Below are positions 1 to 8,412 of a DNA stretch of 64,000 nucleotides, piece after piece. The position numbers were made by a program, and so were the translations under genes. The first letter of the stretch is position 1. The number at the start of each line of letters is the position of its first letter. Below the pieces are notes generated by a model that was not told where the DNA came from, made no database searches, and saw nothing but the letters and a program-made list of their open reading frames with translations. This DNA is from Amycolatopsis keratiniphila subsp. keratiniphila (GTDB lineage: Bacteria > Actinomycetota > Actinomycetes > Mycobacteriales > Pseudonocardiaceae): the NCBI RefSeq assembly GCF_001620365.2, contig NZ_LQMT02000013.1, positions 223,917 to 287,916 on the forward strand, in the 5' to 3' direction.

Positions 1-504
1 GTCCTCGTCCTGCTCACCGGCTGCTCCGCCGGGCAGGAACCGCCGCCCGCCAAACCTGTCTACGACCTCCCCGCACGTGAGGTACGCCCGGACGAGACCG
101 CACTGCACCTGCCGCCCGCGCTCAACGGGGAGACCGAGTTCTCCCTCATCGGGCTGGCCGCCGGCCTGCCCAGCCTCACCGGCAGCCACACCGAGTTCGA
201 GGCGAAGGGAGGGTTCGTCCGGCTCCGGCTTGTGGTCACGGGCAAGGGCGTGTCCGGCATCCTCTTCGACACCCGGCGCCAGCAGCTGGTCACCGATTCC
301 GGCGCGGTGATCGCGGTCGACAACCAGGCGATGACGATCAAACGGCAGCCGGACAAGTTCGAGCTGGGGCGCGGTGTGCGGGTCGAGTTCGACCTCTACT
401 TCGACCTGCCCAAGGAGGCGAAACCCGTGGTGCTGCGGGCTTTCGGCGGTCCGACGCTGACCGACATGAAGAACCTCACCGGAACCGACATCAAGCTGGC
501 ATGA
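1..504 (+). CDS. Putative lipoprotein, 3' part (DUF4352-like)
   Basis: The gene enters from the left edge, so its start is missing. The first visible residues run through a hydrophobic stretch into a lipobox (LLTGC), so this should be an exported lipoprotein anchored on the outer face of the membrane; only a few signal-peptide residues are lost. The remaining 160 or so residues are a low-complexity Pro-rich linker followed by a beta-rich domain with a GGFVRLRLVV strand and a later strand ending in VLRAFGG. That pattern resembles DUF4352/telokin-like immunoprotective domains of actinobacterial lipoproteins. No catalytic residues are visible and the function is unknown. It converges on the liv operon and shares the terminator hairpin just downstream. 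The lipoprotein call is firm; the DUF4352 assignment is tentative. Confidence 0.7.
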   Translation, partial: VLVLLTGCSAGQEPPPAKPVYDLPAREVRPDETALHLPPALNGETEFSLIGLAAGLPSLTGSHTEFEAKGGFVRLRLVVTGKGVSGILFDTRRQQLVTDSGAVIAVDNQAMTIKRQPDKFELGRGVRVEFDLYFDLPKEAKPVVLRAFGGPTLTDMKNLTGTDIKLA

Positions 505-506
505 GA

Positions 507-538
507 AAGGGCCCCGCCGCGGAAGCGACGGGGCCCTT
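507..538. terminator. Bidirectional terminator hairpin
   Basis: A perfect 10-bp stem (AAGGGCCCCG at 507-516 with CGGGGCCCTT at 529-538) lies between the convergent lipoprotein gene and livF. The stem ends in A/T pairs on both sides, so it can serve both transcripts. Confidence 0.75.
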
Positions 539-549
539 CCCGGAAGGCG

Positions 550-1263
550 TCAGACGCCCAGATCGCCACCGAGGTAGGCGGCCCGCACCTGCGGGTCGTC
601 CAGCAGCTCGGCACCGCGGGCGCTCTTGACCACTTCACCGGTCTCCAGCACGTACGCGCGGTCGGAGAGCTTCAGCGCCTGCTGCGCGTTCTGCTCCACC
701 AGCAGGACCGTGGTCCCGCGCTTGTTGATCTCGCGGATGATGTCGAAGATCTGCGCGATCAGCATCGGCGCCAGGCCCATGGACGGCTCGTCGAGCAGCA
801 GCACCTTGGGCTTGGTCATCAGCGCGCGGCCGATGGCGATCATCTGCTGCTCGCCACCGGACATCGTGCCGCCGAACTGGGTCTTGCGCTCGTTCAGCCG
901 CGGGAACAGCTCGTAGACCTCGTCGAGGTCGGCCTTCAGGTCGTCCTTGCGGGTGTAGGCACCCATCAGGAGGTTCTCCTGCACCGTCATACCGGGGAAC
1001 ACACCCCGGCCTTCCGGTGACTGGCCGATCCCGAGCTCGACCCGCTTGTGGCCGGGCGTCTTCGAGATGTCCTTGCCGTCGAAGAGGATCCGGCCGCTGG
1101 TCAGCGGACGCAGGCCCGAGATCGTCTTCAGCGTCGTGGTCTTGCCGGCGCCGTTGGCCCCGATGAGCGAAACGATCTCGCCCTCGCCGACCTCGATGCT
1201 CATTCCCTTGAGCGCGGCGATCTTCCCGTAGTGGACGTTGATGTCCTGAACCTCAAGAAGCAT
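550..1263 (-). CDS. livF: Branched-chain amino-acid ABC transporter ATPase LivF
   Basis: This is a 237-residue cytoplasmic ATPase that pairs with LivG to power uptake of leucine, isoleucine, valine or related substrates. The Walker A motif GANGAGKTT sits at about residues 35-43. The signature MSGGEQQ is near residue 135 and Walker B LLLDEPSMG near 160. Length and the final YLGGDLGV tail are typical of LivF. It is the last gene of livKHMGF and overlaps the end of livG by 11 bp, so translation is probably coupled. The actual substrate cannot be read from the sequence: urea and amide importers share this architecture, but the accessory genes expected next to them (urease, amidase) are absent here. 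Confidence 0.93.
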   Translation of the reverse strand: MLLEVQDINVHYGKIAALKGMSIEVGEGEIVSLIGANGAGKTTTLKTISGLRPLTSGRILFDGKDISKTPGHKRVELGIGQSPEGRGVFPGMTVQENLLMGAYTRKDDLKADLDEVYELFPRLNERKTQFGGTMSGGEQQMIAIGRALMTKPKVLLLDEPSMGLAPMLIAQIFDIIREINKRGTTVLLVEQNAQQALKLSDRAYVLETGEVVKSARGAELLDDPQVRAAYLGGDLGV

Positions 1264-2026
1264 CTTCCGCCACCCCCAGGTAAGCCTCGATCACCTTCTG
1301 GTTGTTCTGCACCTCGTGGGGGAGCCCTTCTGCGATCTTCTGGCCGAAGTCGAGCACGGCCAGCCGGTCGGCGATCTGCATGACCAGGCCCATGTCGTGC
1401 TCGATGAGCAGGACGGTACGGCCGTCGTCACGGATCTTGCGGATCAGTTGCTGCAGCGAGTTCTTCTCCGCCGGGTTCATGCCGGCGGCCGGCTCGTCGA
1501 GCAGCAGCAGCTTCGGGTCGGTGGCGAGCGCACGCGCGATCTCCAGACGGCGCTGATCGCCGTAGGAGAGGTTCTTCGCGGTGTTGTGCTCGACCCGGCC
1601 GATGCCGACGAAGTCCAGCAGCTCCCTGGCCAGTTCGCGGCCCCGCTTCTCCTCCTTGCGGTGGATGGGCAGGCCCAGCGTCGCCGAGATCGCGCCGGTC
1701 TTGTGGTGCGAGTCCGCACCGACCATGACGTTCTCGAGCGCCGACATGTTGTGGAACAGCCGGATGTTCTGGAACGTGCGGGCGATCCCGGCCTGGTTGA
1801 CCTTGAACCGCTTCATCCCGTCGATCCGGGTGTCGCCGAAGCGCACCTGGCCTTCGGTCGGCCGGTAGACGCCGGTGATCACGTTGAAGACCGTGGTCTT
1901 CCCCGCGCCGTTCGGGCCGATCAGGGCGAAGATCTCACCCTGGTTGATGCTGAGGTCGACTTCCTTCAACGCCGTGACACCGCCGAAGCGCATCGTCACG
2001 TTGTCGAATTCGAGCAGCGCGCTCAT
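1253..2026 (-). CDS. livG: Branched-chain amino-acid ABC transporter ATPase LivG
   Basis: This is the second ATPase of the importer, 257 residues. Walker A GPNGAGKTT lies at about residues 37-45, the signature LSYGDQRR near 155 and Walker B LLLLDEPAAGMNP near 170. The AAGMNP extension after Walker B and the C-terminal YLG are hallmarks of LivG as opposed to LivF. The start overlaps the livM stop as ATGA, which indicates translational coupling in the livKHMGF transcript. LivG would sit on the cytoplasmic face and contact LivM and LivH through their coupling helices. Confidence 0.93.
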   Translation of the reverse strand: MSALLEFDNVTMRFGGVTALKEVDLSINQGEIFALIGPNGAGKTTVFNVITGVYRPTEGQVRFGDTRIDGMKRFKVNQAGIARTFQNIRLFHNMSALENVMVGADSHHKTGAISATLGLPIHRKEEKRGRELARELLDFVGIGRVEHNTAKNLSYGDQRRLEIARALATDPKLLLLDEPAAGMNPAEKNSLQQLIRKIRDDGRTVLLIEHDMGLVMQIADRLAVLDFGQKIAEGLPHEVQNNQKVIEAYLGVAEDAS

Positions 2027-3162
2027 TTCGTCACCTCCGCCGAAGCCTCGGAATCCGGACCCGCGACTTCGGCGCCCATGGCACCCATCCCGCCCGTTCC
2101 CTCGTGTAGTTCCGCCTTGCGCTGCCGCGACGGCAGCAGACCCTCCGGCCGCAGCGCCATCATCAGCACCAGCACGCCACCGAAGATCAGGATGCGGTAC
2201 TCGGACAGGAACCGGAACCGCTCCGGAAGCCAGGCGACCAGGAAGGCACCGAGCATGACGCCGGGCAGGTTGCCCGCACCGCCGAGCACCACGGCCGCGA
2301 GGATGGTCGCGGACAGGATGAACGGGAAGTTGTTCGGCTCGATGAAGACGGCCTTACTGGCGTAGACCACACCGGCCATACCGCCGAGCATGGCGCCGAT
2401 GGCGAACGCCAGCAGCTTGAACTTGAACGTCGGGACACCCATCAGCTCGGCGGCGTCCTCGTCCTCGCGGATGGCCGCCCACGCCCGCCCGACCCGGCTC
2501 TTGTGCAGCCGCACCGAGAAGATGATCGCGATCACGATCGCCGCGAGGATCAGGTAGTAGTACGGCGCCGGGTCGAGCAGGAACTCGGTCCCGAAGATGG
2601 GCTCCGGGTGCGGGATGTTGGTGATACCGCGGGCGCCGCCGATGCCGTCGGTGTTCGTCGCGGTGATCCGGACGATCTCACCGAAGCCGAGGGTCACGAT
2701 GGCCAGATAGTCACCGCGCAACCGGAGCGTCGGAGCACCGAGGATCACCCCTGACATCGCCGCCAGGAAGATACCGAGCACGAGCGTGCCCCAGAATCCC
2801 CAGCCGTGCAGGGTGCCCATCACGGCGAGCGTGTACGCGCCGATCGCGAAGAACGCGACGAACCCGAGGTCCAGCATGCCCGCGTGGCCGACCACGATGT
2901 TCAGGCCGATCGCCAGCAGGATGTACACCCCGACCGGGAAGATCAGGACCGTGGTCCAGTCCGATTCCGGCGACATGAACGACCCGATCGCGGGCGCGGG
3001 CAGGATCAGCGCGCCGATGATCAGGGCGATGTACACGCCATAGCGTTGCCAATGCGGAGCGCGTGCCCACCAATCCCGCATACCGTCCACGGGGTGGAAG
3101 CCGGCGCGCGTCGGCTTTCCGTTCTCTGGGGACTTTTCAGCCACTTCTTCGTTGCCCTTCAT
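2023..3162 (-). CDS. livM: Branched-chain amino-acid ABC transporter permease LivM
   Basis: This 379-residue integral membrane subunit has a hydrophilic N-terminal extension of about 40 residues, then roughly ten hydrophobic segments. The coupling region carries the classical RLRGDYLAIVTLGFGEIVR stretch, and the later segment containing GRAWAAIREDEDAAELMGV is characteristic of LivM. The C-terminal 35 residues are polar, rich in Gly, Ala and Glu, and probably cytoplasmic. It overlaps livH upstream and livG downstream by 4 bp each (ATGA). With LivH it forms the translocation channel. Confidence 0.93.
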   Translation of the reverse strand: MKGNEEVAEKSPENGKPTRAGFHPVDGMRDWWARAPHWQRYGVYIALIIGALILPAPAIGSFMSPESDWTTVLIFPVGVYILLAIGLNIVVGHAGMLDLGFVAFFAIGAYTLAVMGTLHGWGFWGTLVLGIFLAAMSGVILGAPTLRLRGDYLAIVTLGFGEIVRITATNTDGIGGARGITNIPHPEPIFGTEFLLDPAPYYYLILAAIVIAIIFSVRLHKSRVGRAWAAIREDEDAAELMGVPTFKFKLLAFAIGAMLGGMAGVVYASKAVFIEPNNFPFILSATILAAVVLGGAGNLPGVMLGAFLVAWLPERFRFLSEYRILIFGGVLVLMMALRPEGLLPSRQRKAELHEGTGGMGAMGAEVAGPDSEASAEVTK

Positions 3163-4130
3163 GCGCGTGCCCGCTGCAGCGATTCACCGAGGATGCCGGT
3201 GGGACGGAACATCAGGACGAGCACCAGTACCACGAAGGCGGTGACGTCCTTCCAAGCCGAACCGAAGAAGATGGAACTCCAGTTCTCCACCAAACCGAGC
3301 ACGATGCCACCCAGCAGGGCGCCGCGCAGGTTGCCGATACCTCCCAGCACGGCCGCGGTGAACGCCTTGATGCCGAGGAGGAACCCGATGCGGTAGTCGG
3401 TGTTCTCGTACTCCATCACGTACAGCGCGGCGGCGACACCGGCCATCGCGCCGCCGAGCAGGAAGGTGAGGCGCACGATCTTGTCGATGCTGACGCCCAT
3501 CAGCACGGCGGCTTCGGGATCCTGCGCCGTGGCGCGGATACCTCGGCCGATGCGGGTGCGGCTGACCAGCTGGTCGAGCACGACCATCATGATCACGGCA
3601 CCGACGACGACGAACACGTGGTCCGTGCGGACCACGCCGTTGCCGATGTGGAACAGCGGTTCGTGCGGGATGAAGCGTGGCGCGTTCTGTTGCACGCGGC
3701 CGGATTTGTCGGTGATCCATTCGATGATCTCGAGGCCGAACAGTTCCTGGAGGAACAGCGAGGCGCCGATGGCGGAGATCAGGGCGGCGAGCCGGGTCGC
3801 GCCCTTCTTGCGGAGCGGCCGGTAGGCCACTTGCTCCAGAAGGACCGCCGCACCACCGGATACGGCGGCCGAAGCGATGATGATCAACAGCAGTACGGCG
3901 ATCATCCCGAACACGCCGAGCGTGATCGGGGCGGTGCCACCCGCGATGGTGATCAGGACGAACAGGGACGTGACCGTCCCGATCATGAAGATTTCGGAAT
4001 GCGCGAAGTTGATGAGCCGGAGCACGCCGTAGACCATTGTGTAGCCGAGGGCGATGAGGGCGTAGATGCTTCCGGCGACCAGTCCGCCGATGGTGCTACC
4101 GAGGAACTGGGCTTGCAGGTCTTGAAGCAT
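3159..4130 (-). CDS. livH: Branched-chain amino-acid ABC transporter permease LivH
   Basis: This 323-residue permease opens with GGLVAGSIYALIALGYTMVYGVLRLINFAHSE (given here only as a landmark near residues 15-45), the diagnostic N-terminal region of LivH. About eight membrane segments follow. The coupling motif GRGIRATAQDPEAAVLMGV is near residue 200. The C-terminus (LMFRPTGILGE) matches the family. It is the first gene after the intercistronic hairpin at 4182-4221, which may lower its expression relative to the binding protein. It overlaps livM by 4 bp. Confidence 0.93.
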   Translation of the reverse strand: MLQDLQAQFLGSTIGGLVAGSIYALIALGYTMVYGVLRLINFAHSEIFMIGTVTSLFVLITIAGGTAPITLGVFGMIAVLLLIIIASAAVSGGAAVLLEQVAYRPLRKKGATRLAALISAIGASLFLQELFGLEIIEWITDKSGRVQQNAPRFIPHEPLFHIGNGVVRTDHVFVVVGAVIMMVVLDQLVSRTRIGRGIRATAQDPEAAVLMGVSIDKIVRLTFLLGGAMAGVAAALYVMEYENTDYRIGFLLGIKAFTAAVLGGIGNLRGALLGGIVLGLVENWSSIFFGSAWKDVTAFVVLVLVLMFRPTGILGESLQRARA

Positions 4131-4181
4131 GACGTGGATGCCTTACGGGACGGGGCGAGGATTTCTTTCGCCACATTTGCG

Positions 4182-4221
4182 GGAAGCGGGGGTGCTGTGA
4201 TCGCACAGCGCCCCCGCTTCC
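4182..4221 (-). terminator. Intercistronic hairpin between livK and livH, likely attenuator
   Basis: An 18-bp stem (4182-4199 with 4204-4221, one G-U pair) closes a four-base loop. It lies 23 bases past the livK stop in the direction of transcription. No T-run follows it, so it is better read as an RNA-stabilising and partially terminating hairpin than as an operon end. This is the usual arrangement when a binding protein must be made in excess over its permease. Confidence 0.7.
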
Positions 4222-4244
4222 GTTAGGTGTTCCTATCTGCTCCG

Positions 4245-5408
4245 TCAGCCGTTGAGCTTGGCTTCGGTCGAGACGCCGAGGTTCTTCAGGACACCACCGG
4301 TGACCTGGTAGATGTTGATCGCGTCCGTCGACGGCTCGCCGTTCTCCTTGAACTTGATCTGCTTCGAGGCACCCTTGAAGTCGATCGTCTTGAGGGCCTC
4401 GTTGATCTTCTCCGAGGTGTTGGCGCCGGACTTGACCGCGTTGATGATGGCGGTCGCGGCGTCGTAACCCTCGCTCGAGTAGATCGCCGGGTCGACGTTG
4501 AACGCGGCCTTGTACTTGGTGCTGAACTCGTCGGTGGAGCCGGCGTCCGGGATGTTGCACGGGCAGCCGACGACGGCCTTCTCGGCGGCCGCGGCACCGG
4601 CACCGCTGATCAGCTGGGCGTCGAGCGAACCGTCACCGGTCGCGAAGGTGGCGGTCACGCCGCCGTCACGCAGCTGCTTGAGCAGACGGCCACCCTGGGC
4701 GTAGTAGCCACCGAAGAGGATGATGTCCGGGTTCGCGGCCTTGACCTTCTGGACGGTCGAGGAGTAGTCCGACGCGTCCTTGGCGAACTTGTCGCGCTCG
4801 GTCGGGACGTTCTTCTCCTTCAAGGTCTTCTCGAAGTTGTCGGCCAGGCCGACGCTGTATTCCTGGTCGTCCGAGATGATGTAGGCCTTCTTGGGCGACT
4901 TCGCCGTGACGAGGAAGTTGGCGATCGCCGGTCCCTGGCTGGCGTCGCTCGCGACGACGCGGTGCCAGTACTTCCATCCGTTCGAGGAGAGGCCCGCGTT
5001 GGTGGCCGAGGGCGAGACACTCGGGATCTTGTTCTGCTCCAGCTGACCGCCGATGGCCTTCGACTCACCGGAGAACGCCGGGCCGATCAGCGCGGTGATC
5101 TTGTCCTGGCCGACGGCCGTCGCGATCAGCGACGTCGCCTGCTCGGGCTTGCCCTGGCTGTCGTATTCCTTGAGCTCCAGCTTGATCGCCGGGTTCGTCT
5201 TGTTGTACTCGTCGATAGCGAGCTTGGCGCCGTTACGGGGTGGGATCACGATCCCGGAGTTCTCACCGGTGAGGTCACCCATGAACCCGATCTTCAGCGT
5301 GCTGCTGTCACCGCTGCCGGACGAGCTGCTGCCGCCTGCACAGCCCGCCAGCGCCAGCGACGCAGCCGCCGCGACGGCGAAAACCCGTCCAAAACGCACT
5401 CCTGACAC
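4245..5408 (-). CDS. livK: Branched-chain amino-acid binding lipoprotein LivK
   Basis: This 387-residue extracytoplasmic substrate receptor feeds the liv importer. It begins with a basic, hydrophobic signal peptide ending in the lipobox LAGC (Cys near residue 23), followed by a Ser/Gly linker. The body is a type-I periplasmic-binding fold: an early LKIGFMGDLTG strand, LIGPAFSGES near residue 105, and IILFGGYYAQGG near 235. A GTG start at 5406-5408 is chosen because a GGGAGG Shine-Dalgarno sequence lies 6 nt upstream (5415-5420). It is the first gene of the leftward operon, so its promoter lies in 5421-5836. The ligand is inferred only from the operon type. Confidence 0.92.
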   Translation of the reverse strand: MSGVRFGRVFAVAAAASLALAGCAGGSSSSGSGDSSTLKIGFMGDLTGENSGIVIPPRNGAKLAIDEYNKTNPAIKLELKEYDSQGKPEQATSLIATAVGQDKITALIGPAFSGESKAIGGQLEQNKIPSVSPSATNAGLSSNGWKYWHRVVASDASQGPAIANFLVTAKSPKKAYIISDDQEYSVGLADNFEKTLKEKNVPTERDKFAKDASDYSSTVQKVKAANPDIILFGGYYAQGGRLLKQLRDGGVTATFATGDGSLDAQLISGAGAAAAEKAVVGCPCNIPDAGSTDEFSTKYKAAFNVDPAIYSSEGYDAATAIINAVKSGANTSEKINEALKTIDFKGASKQIKFKENGEPSTDAINIYQVTGGVLKNLGVSTEAKLNG

Positions 5409-5836
5409 CGACTACCTCCCATGACCAACCAGCCGCCGGTAGGCGTTGCCCCCGACACAGGGGCTAGGTTAGGGCAGGAAGATATCCCCCTCCGCCATGA
5501 TCTGGACAGACGCCCATCACTCTGTGTCCACATCGTGACGGTCGAAACCAGAACGAATTGCACGAAAAGGCGAATGTTGCCGGTTGACAGGTCTTCGCTG
5601 GTCACGCTGGGGATTCACCGCTACCACGTCGATCATGCTCGTGGGTAATGATCATGTTTCGGCCGCGTATCTTGCGGTTTTTCAGCTCCTTCGTGGGCGG
5701 CCGTTCGTCGTAGCAATGCTGCCCCAAAGGGCGCCAACGGTGCCCCCACTTCCTCGGCGCCATGACAACCGATGGTTGTCGTCGCGGTCCGAACGGCTGT
5801 TGGATCTCGGCCCTGACCTCGCGATTAGCTGTTCCC
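5409..5836. other. Divergent intergenic region between livK and the hydrolase gene
   Basis: This 428-bp stretch holds no gene I can support. It must carry the livK promoter. At the right end, TTAGCT (5825-5830) lies 6 nt before the ATG at 5837 and could be the -10 of a leaderless hydrolase transcript, with TTGGAT (5800-5805) as a weak -35. A palindromic ATGATCAT lies near 5647-5654. Confidence 0.45.
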
Positions 5837-6649
5837 ATGACGATGAGTACCGAAGCGATCGAAGGCGTGGCGGCAGGGGTTCCGTTCGTGGCGTTGCCGC
5901 CGTCGGACGGTAAGCGCCCGGCGCCACTGGTGCTGACCTGGCATCTGCTGGGCGCGCCGTTTTCCGAGGCGGCCATGGCGGCGGCGCTGCCGATGCGGGA
6001 ACTGCACGCGTGGCGGGTGCACCTCGGGTTGCCGCTGACCGGGAAACGTTTCCCCGAAGGCGGTTTCGAGGGCTTCTTCCGCCTCGCGAGCGAGGACAAC
6101 GTGCTCAACGTGGTCGAGCCGCTCACCAAGCAGGTCGAGGCGGAGTTCCCGGCGGCGGTGGCGGAACTGCGCTCCCGGCTGTCCATTGAGGACGGTCCGG
6201 TCGGGCTGGTCGGCGGTTCGCAGGGCGGCGGGGTCGCGCTGCAGATGCTGACCCACCCCGAGATCGAGGTGGCGGCCGCCGCACTGGTGAACCCGGTGAC
6301 CCAGCTGGCGCCGGTGATCGCGGCGAACGAGCGGGTCTACGACGTCACCTACCCCTGGTCGGACCGCTCCCGCGCGGTCGCGGACGAATACGACTACGTG
6401 CGGCGGGCGGACGAACTGACCGCGCCGGTCCTGCTCGTCATCGGCGAGGAGGACGACGTCTCCATCACCGAACCGGCCGCAGCGCTGCACAAAGCGCTGG
6501 GGGAGCGGGGATCCGAACTCGTCACCATCCCGGGGATGGCGCACGAATTCGCCGAGGCGCCCGGCCTCGAACCCGCTCCGCAGACCGAACACGCGAAGCT
6601 GGTCGACGCCGAGCTCACGCGCTGGTTCGCCCGGCACCTAGCTGTCTGA
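5837..6649 (+). CDS. Alpha/beta hydrolase family protein
   Basis: This 270-residue soluble enzyme has an alpha/beta-hydrolase fold. The nucleophile elbow is GGSQGG, centred near residue 133. A later strand reads VLLVIGEEDDVS, whose Asp/Glu cluster supplies the acid, and GMAHEF near residue 236 supplies the catalytic His. These positions match small serine esterases or dienelactone-hydrolase-like proteins; the substrate is unknown. ATG at 5837 is preferred over more upstream codons, with ATG 5843 as an alternative. Neither has a Shine-Dalgarno sequence, so translation may be leaderless. Its 3' end overlaps the convergent LysR gene by 35 bp. Confidence 0.8.
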   Translation: MTMSTEAIEGVAAGVPFVALPPSDGKRPAPLVLTWHLLGAPFSEAAMAAALPMRELHAWRVHLGLPLTGKRFPEGGFEGFFRLASEDNVLNVVEPLTKQVEAEFPAAVAELRSRLSIEDGPVGLVGGSQGGGVALQMLTHPEIEVAAAALVNPVTQLAPVIAANERVYDVTYPWSDRSRAVADEYDYVRRADELTAPVLLVIGEEDDVSITEPAAALHKALGERGSELVTIPGMAHEFAEAPGLEPAPQTEHAKLVDAELTRWFARHLAV

Positions 6650-7592
6650 GGTCGTCGTCCGGCAGCCAGGACCGGTCGGGATCGTAGGCGCACCAACCTT
6701 CTTCGTGGCTGGTCCGGCCCGCGAGCGCTAGCAGGCGCCGCAGGGCCGGGCCTTCGCCGCGGCGCCACACCACCGACCACGGGAACAGCGGCGACGGCTC
6801 GAACGGCAGGACTCGCAGATTGAGGTCGGAAGCGAGGTCCATGTCGGCGCCGGCGAGCGTGACCCGCTGCTTTCCGTAGCGCGTCTGTTCCAATGTGTGC
6901 CGGAGGTCGTAGCTGACCCCGGAGTCGTCGATCGGGACGTCGAATTCTTTGCATAGGCGTTGCAAATAAGAAAGCCATTCGATCGGCCCGCCCAATTGCG
7001 GAATCCAGATGCCTTCGTGCCGGAGATCGGACAATTTCAGGACATCAGGGGCATCGCCGCCTGCGAGCGGGTGTTCCGGCGCGAGAAGGGCGACCAGTGG
7101 CTCCAGCCGGACGAGCCGATGTTCGAGTTCGGCGGGCACCTCGCGGCCGAGGTCCGCGACCCGGCCGAAAGCGAGGTCGATCTCGCCGCGGACCAGTGGG
7201 TCGAGTGCGTTGGCCAGCCCGCGACCGGCGACGCGCTCGACCGCCAGCGCCGGGTCCCGCTGGGCGATGCGCCGCAGCATGTACATGGGGGAGAGGCGCG
7301 GGTCGATGATGTCGAGGCGGGGTGGGCGGTCTTGCAGGCCCATCGCGGCGACGGCGGCGTCGGCCGCGCGGATCAGCTCGCGCGCGTGCGGGAGGAAGCG
7401 GTCGCCGTCGGCGGTCAGCTCGACGGACCTGTTGGTGCGGCGGAAGAGCTGAACGGAGAGGGCGTCCTCGAGCTTCCGGATCCGCTTCGACAGCGCTTGC
7501 TGGGTGAGGAACAGGGATTCTGCCGCGCGACCGAAATGGCCGTGGTCGGCGGTGGCGACGAACGCGCGCACCTGGGCAGTGTCGAGATCCAC
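6615..7592 (-). CDS. LysR-family transcriptional regulator
   Basis: This is a roughly 325-residue regulator. Its N-terminal 60 residues form the LysR winged helix-turn-helix (GHFGRAAESLFLTQQALSKR is the recognition region), followed by a linker and a periplasmic-binding-like effector domain. GTG at 7590-7592 gives the usual start three residues before the helix; TTG at 7599-7601 is possible. The gene converges on the hydrolase and overlaps it, so divergent autoregulation of that neighbour is unlikely. The thioesterase is transcribed in the same direction but upstream, separated by large palindromes. Effector and targets are unknown. Confidence 0.88.
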   Translation of the reverse strand: MDLDTAQVRAFVATADHGHFGRAAESLFLTQQALSKRIRKLEDALSVQLFRRTNRSVELTADGDRFLPHARELIRAADAAVAAMGLQDRPPRLDIIDPRLSPMYMLRRIAQRDPALAVERVAGRGLANALDPLVRGEIDLAFGRVADLGREVPAELEHRLVRLEPLVALLAPEHPLAGGDAPDVLKLSDLRHEGIWIPQLGGPIEWLSYLQRLCKEFDVPIDDSGVSYDLRHTLEQTRYGKQRVTLAGADMDLASDLNLRVLPFEPSPLFPWSVVWRRGEGPALRRLLALAGRTSHEEGWCAYDPDRSWLPDDDLRQLGAGRTSA

Positions 7593-7606
7593 GTCGCTCA
7601 AAGTAC

Positions 7607-7653
7607 GTGAAGGCCTCCTTGCCTACCCTCAAGGTAGTGAAGGAGGCCTTCAC
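7607..7653. repeat. Palindromic repeat, 14-bp arms
   Basis: Arms GTGAAGGCCTCCTT (7607-7620) and its exact complement (7640-7653) enclose an inner CTACC/GGTAG stem. It lies directly upstream of the LysR gene, where it would overlap that promoter. Confidence 0.85.
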
Positions 7654-7687
7654 GGACCTCCGGCGCCCACCCGCGGCGGTCGCCTAT

Positions 7688-7740
7688 GTCATGAAAGGGT
7701 CGTTCAGGACGAAAAACGTCCTGAACGACCCTTTCATGAC
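7688..7740. repeat. Perfect 24-bp inverted repeat
   Basis: A 24-nt arm (7688-7711, beginning GTCATGAAAGGG) and its exact complement (7717-7740) flank a five-A spacer. It ends 20 bp before the thioesterase stop codon, so it can act as that gene's terminator, but it is far longer and more perfect than termination needs. Confidence 0.9.
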
Positions 7741-7760
7741 ACTTCGGAGGGCCGGACGGC

Positions 7761-8189
7761 TCAGGCGCCCGGCGGCCGCTCCCGCACCACGCAGGTCAGC
7801 CGTGCGGTGCACGACCGGCGCCCCTGGTCGTCGGTCAGCACGATCTCGGCGGTCACGGTCCCGCGTCCGACGTGCACCGGCGTCGCGACACCGGTCACCC
7901 GCCCCGACCGGACCGCCCGGTGGTGCGTGCACGAAAGCTCGAGCCCCATCGTCGCCTTGTCGGTGCCGGCGTTGAGCGCGCAGACCATCGAACCGAGCGC
8001 CTCCGCGACGACGGCGTTCGCGCCGCCGTGGAGGAGGCCGTAGGGCTGGAGGTTGCCCTCTACCGGGATGCTGCCCACGACGCGTTCGGGACCGAATTCG
8101 CTGATCTCGAGCCCGAGCTTGTCGTTGAGCTGCTGTCCGGCGAAGGCCGGGTCGATCCCGGCGAAGGATTCGAGGGCTTGTTCGGTCAC
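7761..8189 (-). CDS. Hotdog-fold thioesterase (PaaI-like)
   Basis: This is a 142-residue single-domain hotdog protein expected to hydrolyse acyl-CoA or aryl-CoA thioesters in the cytoplasm. The motif YGLLHGGANAVVAEALGS spans the catalytic helix; the HGG and following acidic residue fit the PaaI/YdiI group, with Glu where many members have Asp. GTG at 8187-8189 is chosen because AAGGAG lies 6 nt upstream (8196-8201). Longer versions starting at ATG 8207 or further up ignore that site. It is divergent from polA with about 220 bp between starts. Physiological substrate unknown. Confidence 0.85.
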   Translation of the reverse strand: MTEQALESFAGIDPAFAGQQLNDKLGLEISEFGPERVVGSIPVEGNLQPYGLLHGGANAVVAEALGSMVCALNAGTDKATMGLELSCTHHRAVRSGRVTGVATPVHVGRGTVTAEIVLTDDQGRRSCTARLTCVVRERPPGA

Positions 8190-8399
8190 GCAGAGCTCCT
8201 TAAACATTCGTGAACCCGCGACCACGATCGCGTCGCCAGGGCGCACGTTATCGAGTTTTACTCACGTCCTGCCCAGGGGCGCCCTGCCGCCGCGATCGCG
8301 GGGCCTCCGGCCAGGCGGGTTCCTGCGCCAAGGGGGTCTGAGCAGCTCCGCCGACAGGCCGCAAACGACACGACAGGTAGGACTGTCAGACCCTCACCC

Positions 8400-8405
8400 T
8401 AGACT
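8400..8405 (+). promoter_or_regulatory. Candidate -10 box of leaderless polA transcript
   Basis: TAGACT ends 7 nt before the GTG start of polA, placing the transcript start at or next to the first codon. No Shine-Dalgarno sequence is present. The same geometry recurs at several other genes in this window. Confidence 0.5.
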
Positions 8406-8412
8406 CGCTCCC

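Noticed and set aside
550..5408. Urea or amide importer instead of a branched-chain amino-acid importer
   Set aside because: The architecture alone fits either, but no urease or amidase genes are nearby and the binding protein looks like LivK.
8053..8412. N-terminal extension of polA in the same open frame
   Set aside because: It would run through the divergent thioesterase gene and add unrelated Ser/Pro-rich sequence. GTG 8413 fits the family start and a nearby -10 box.
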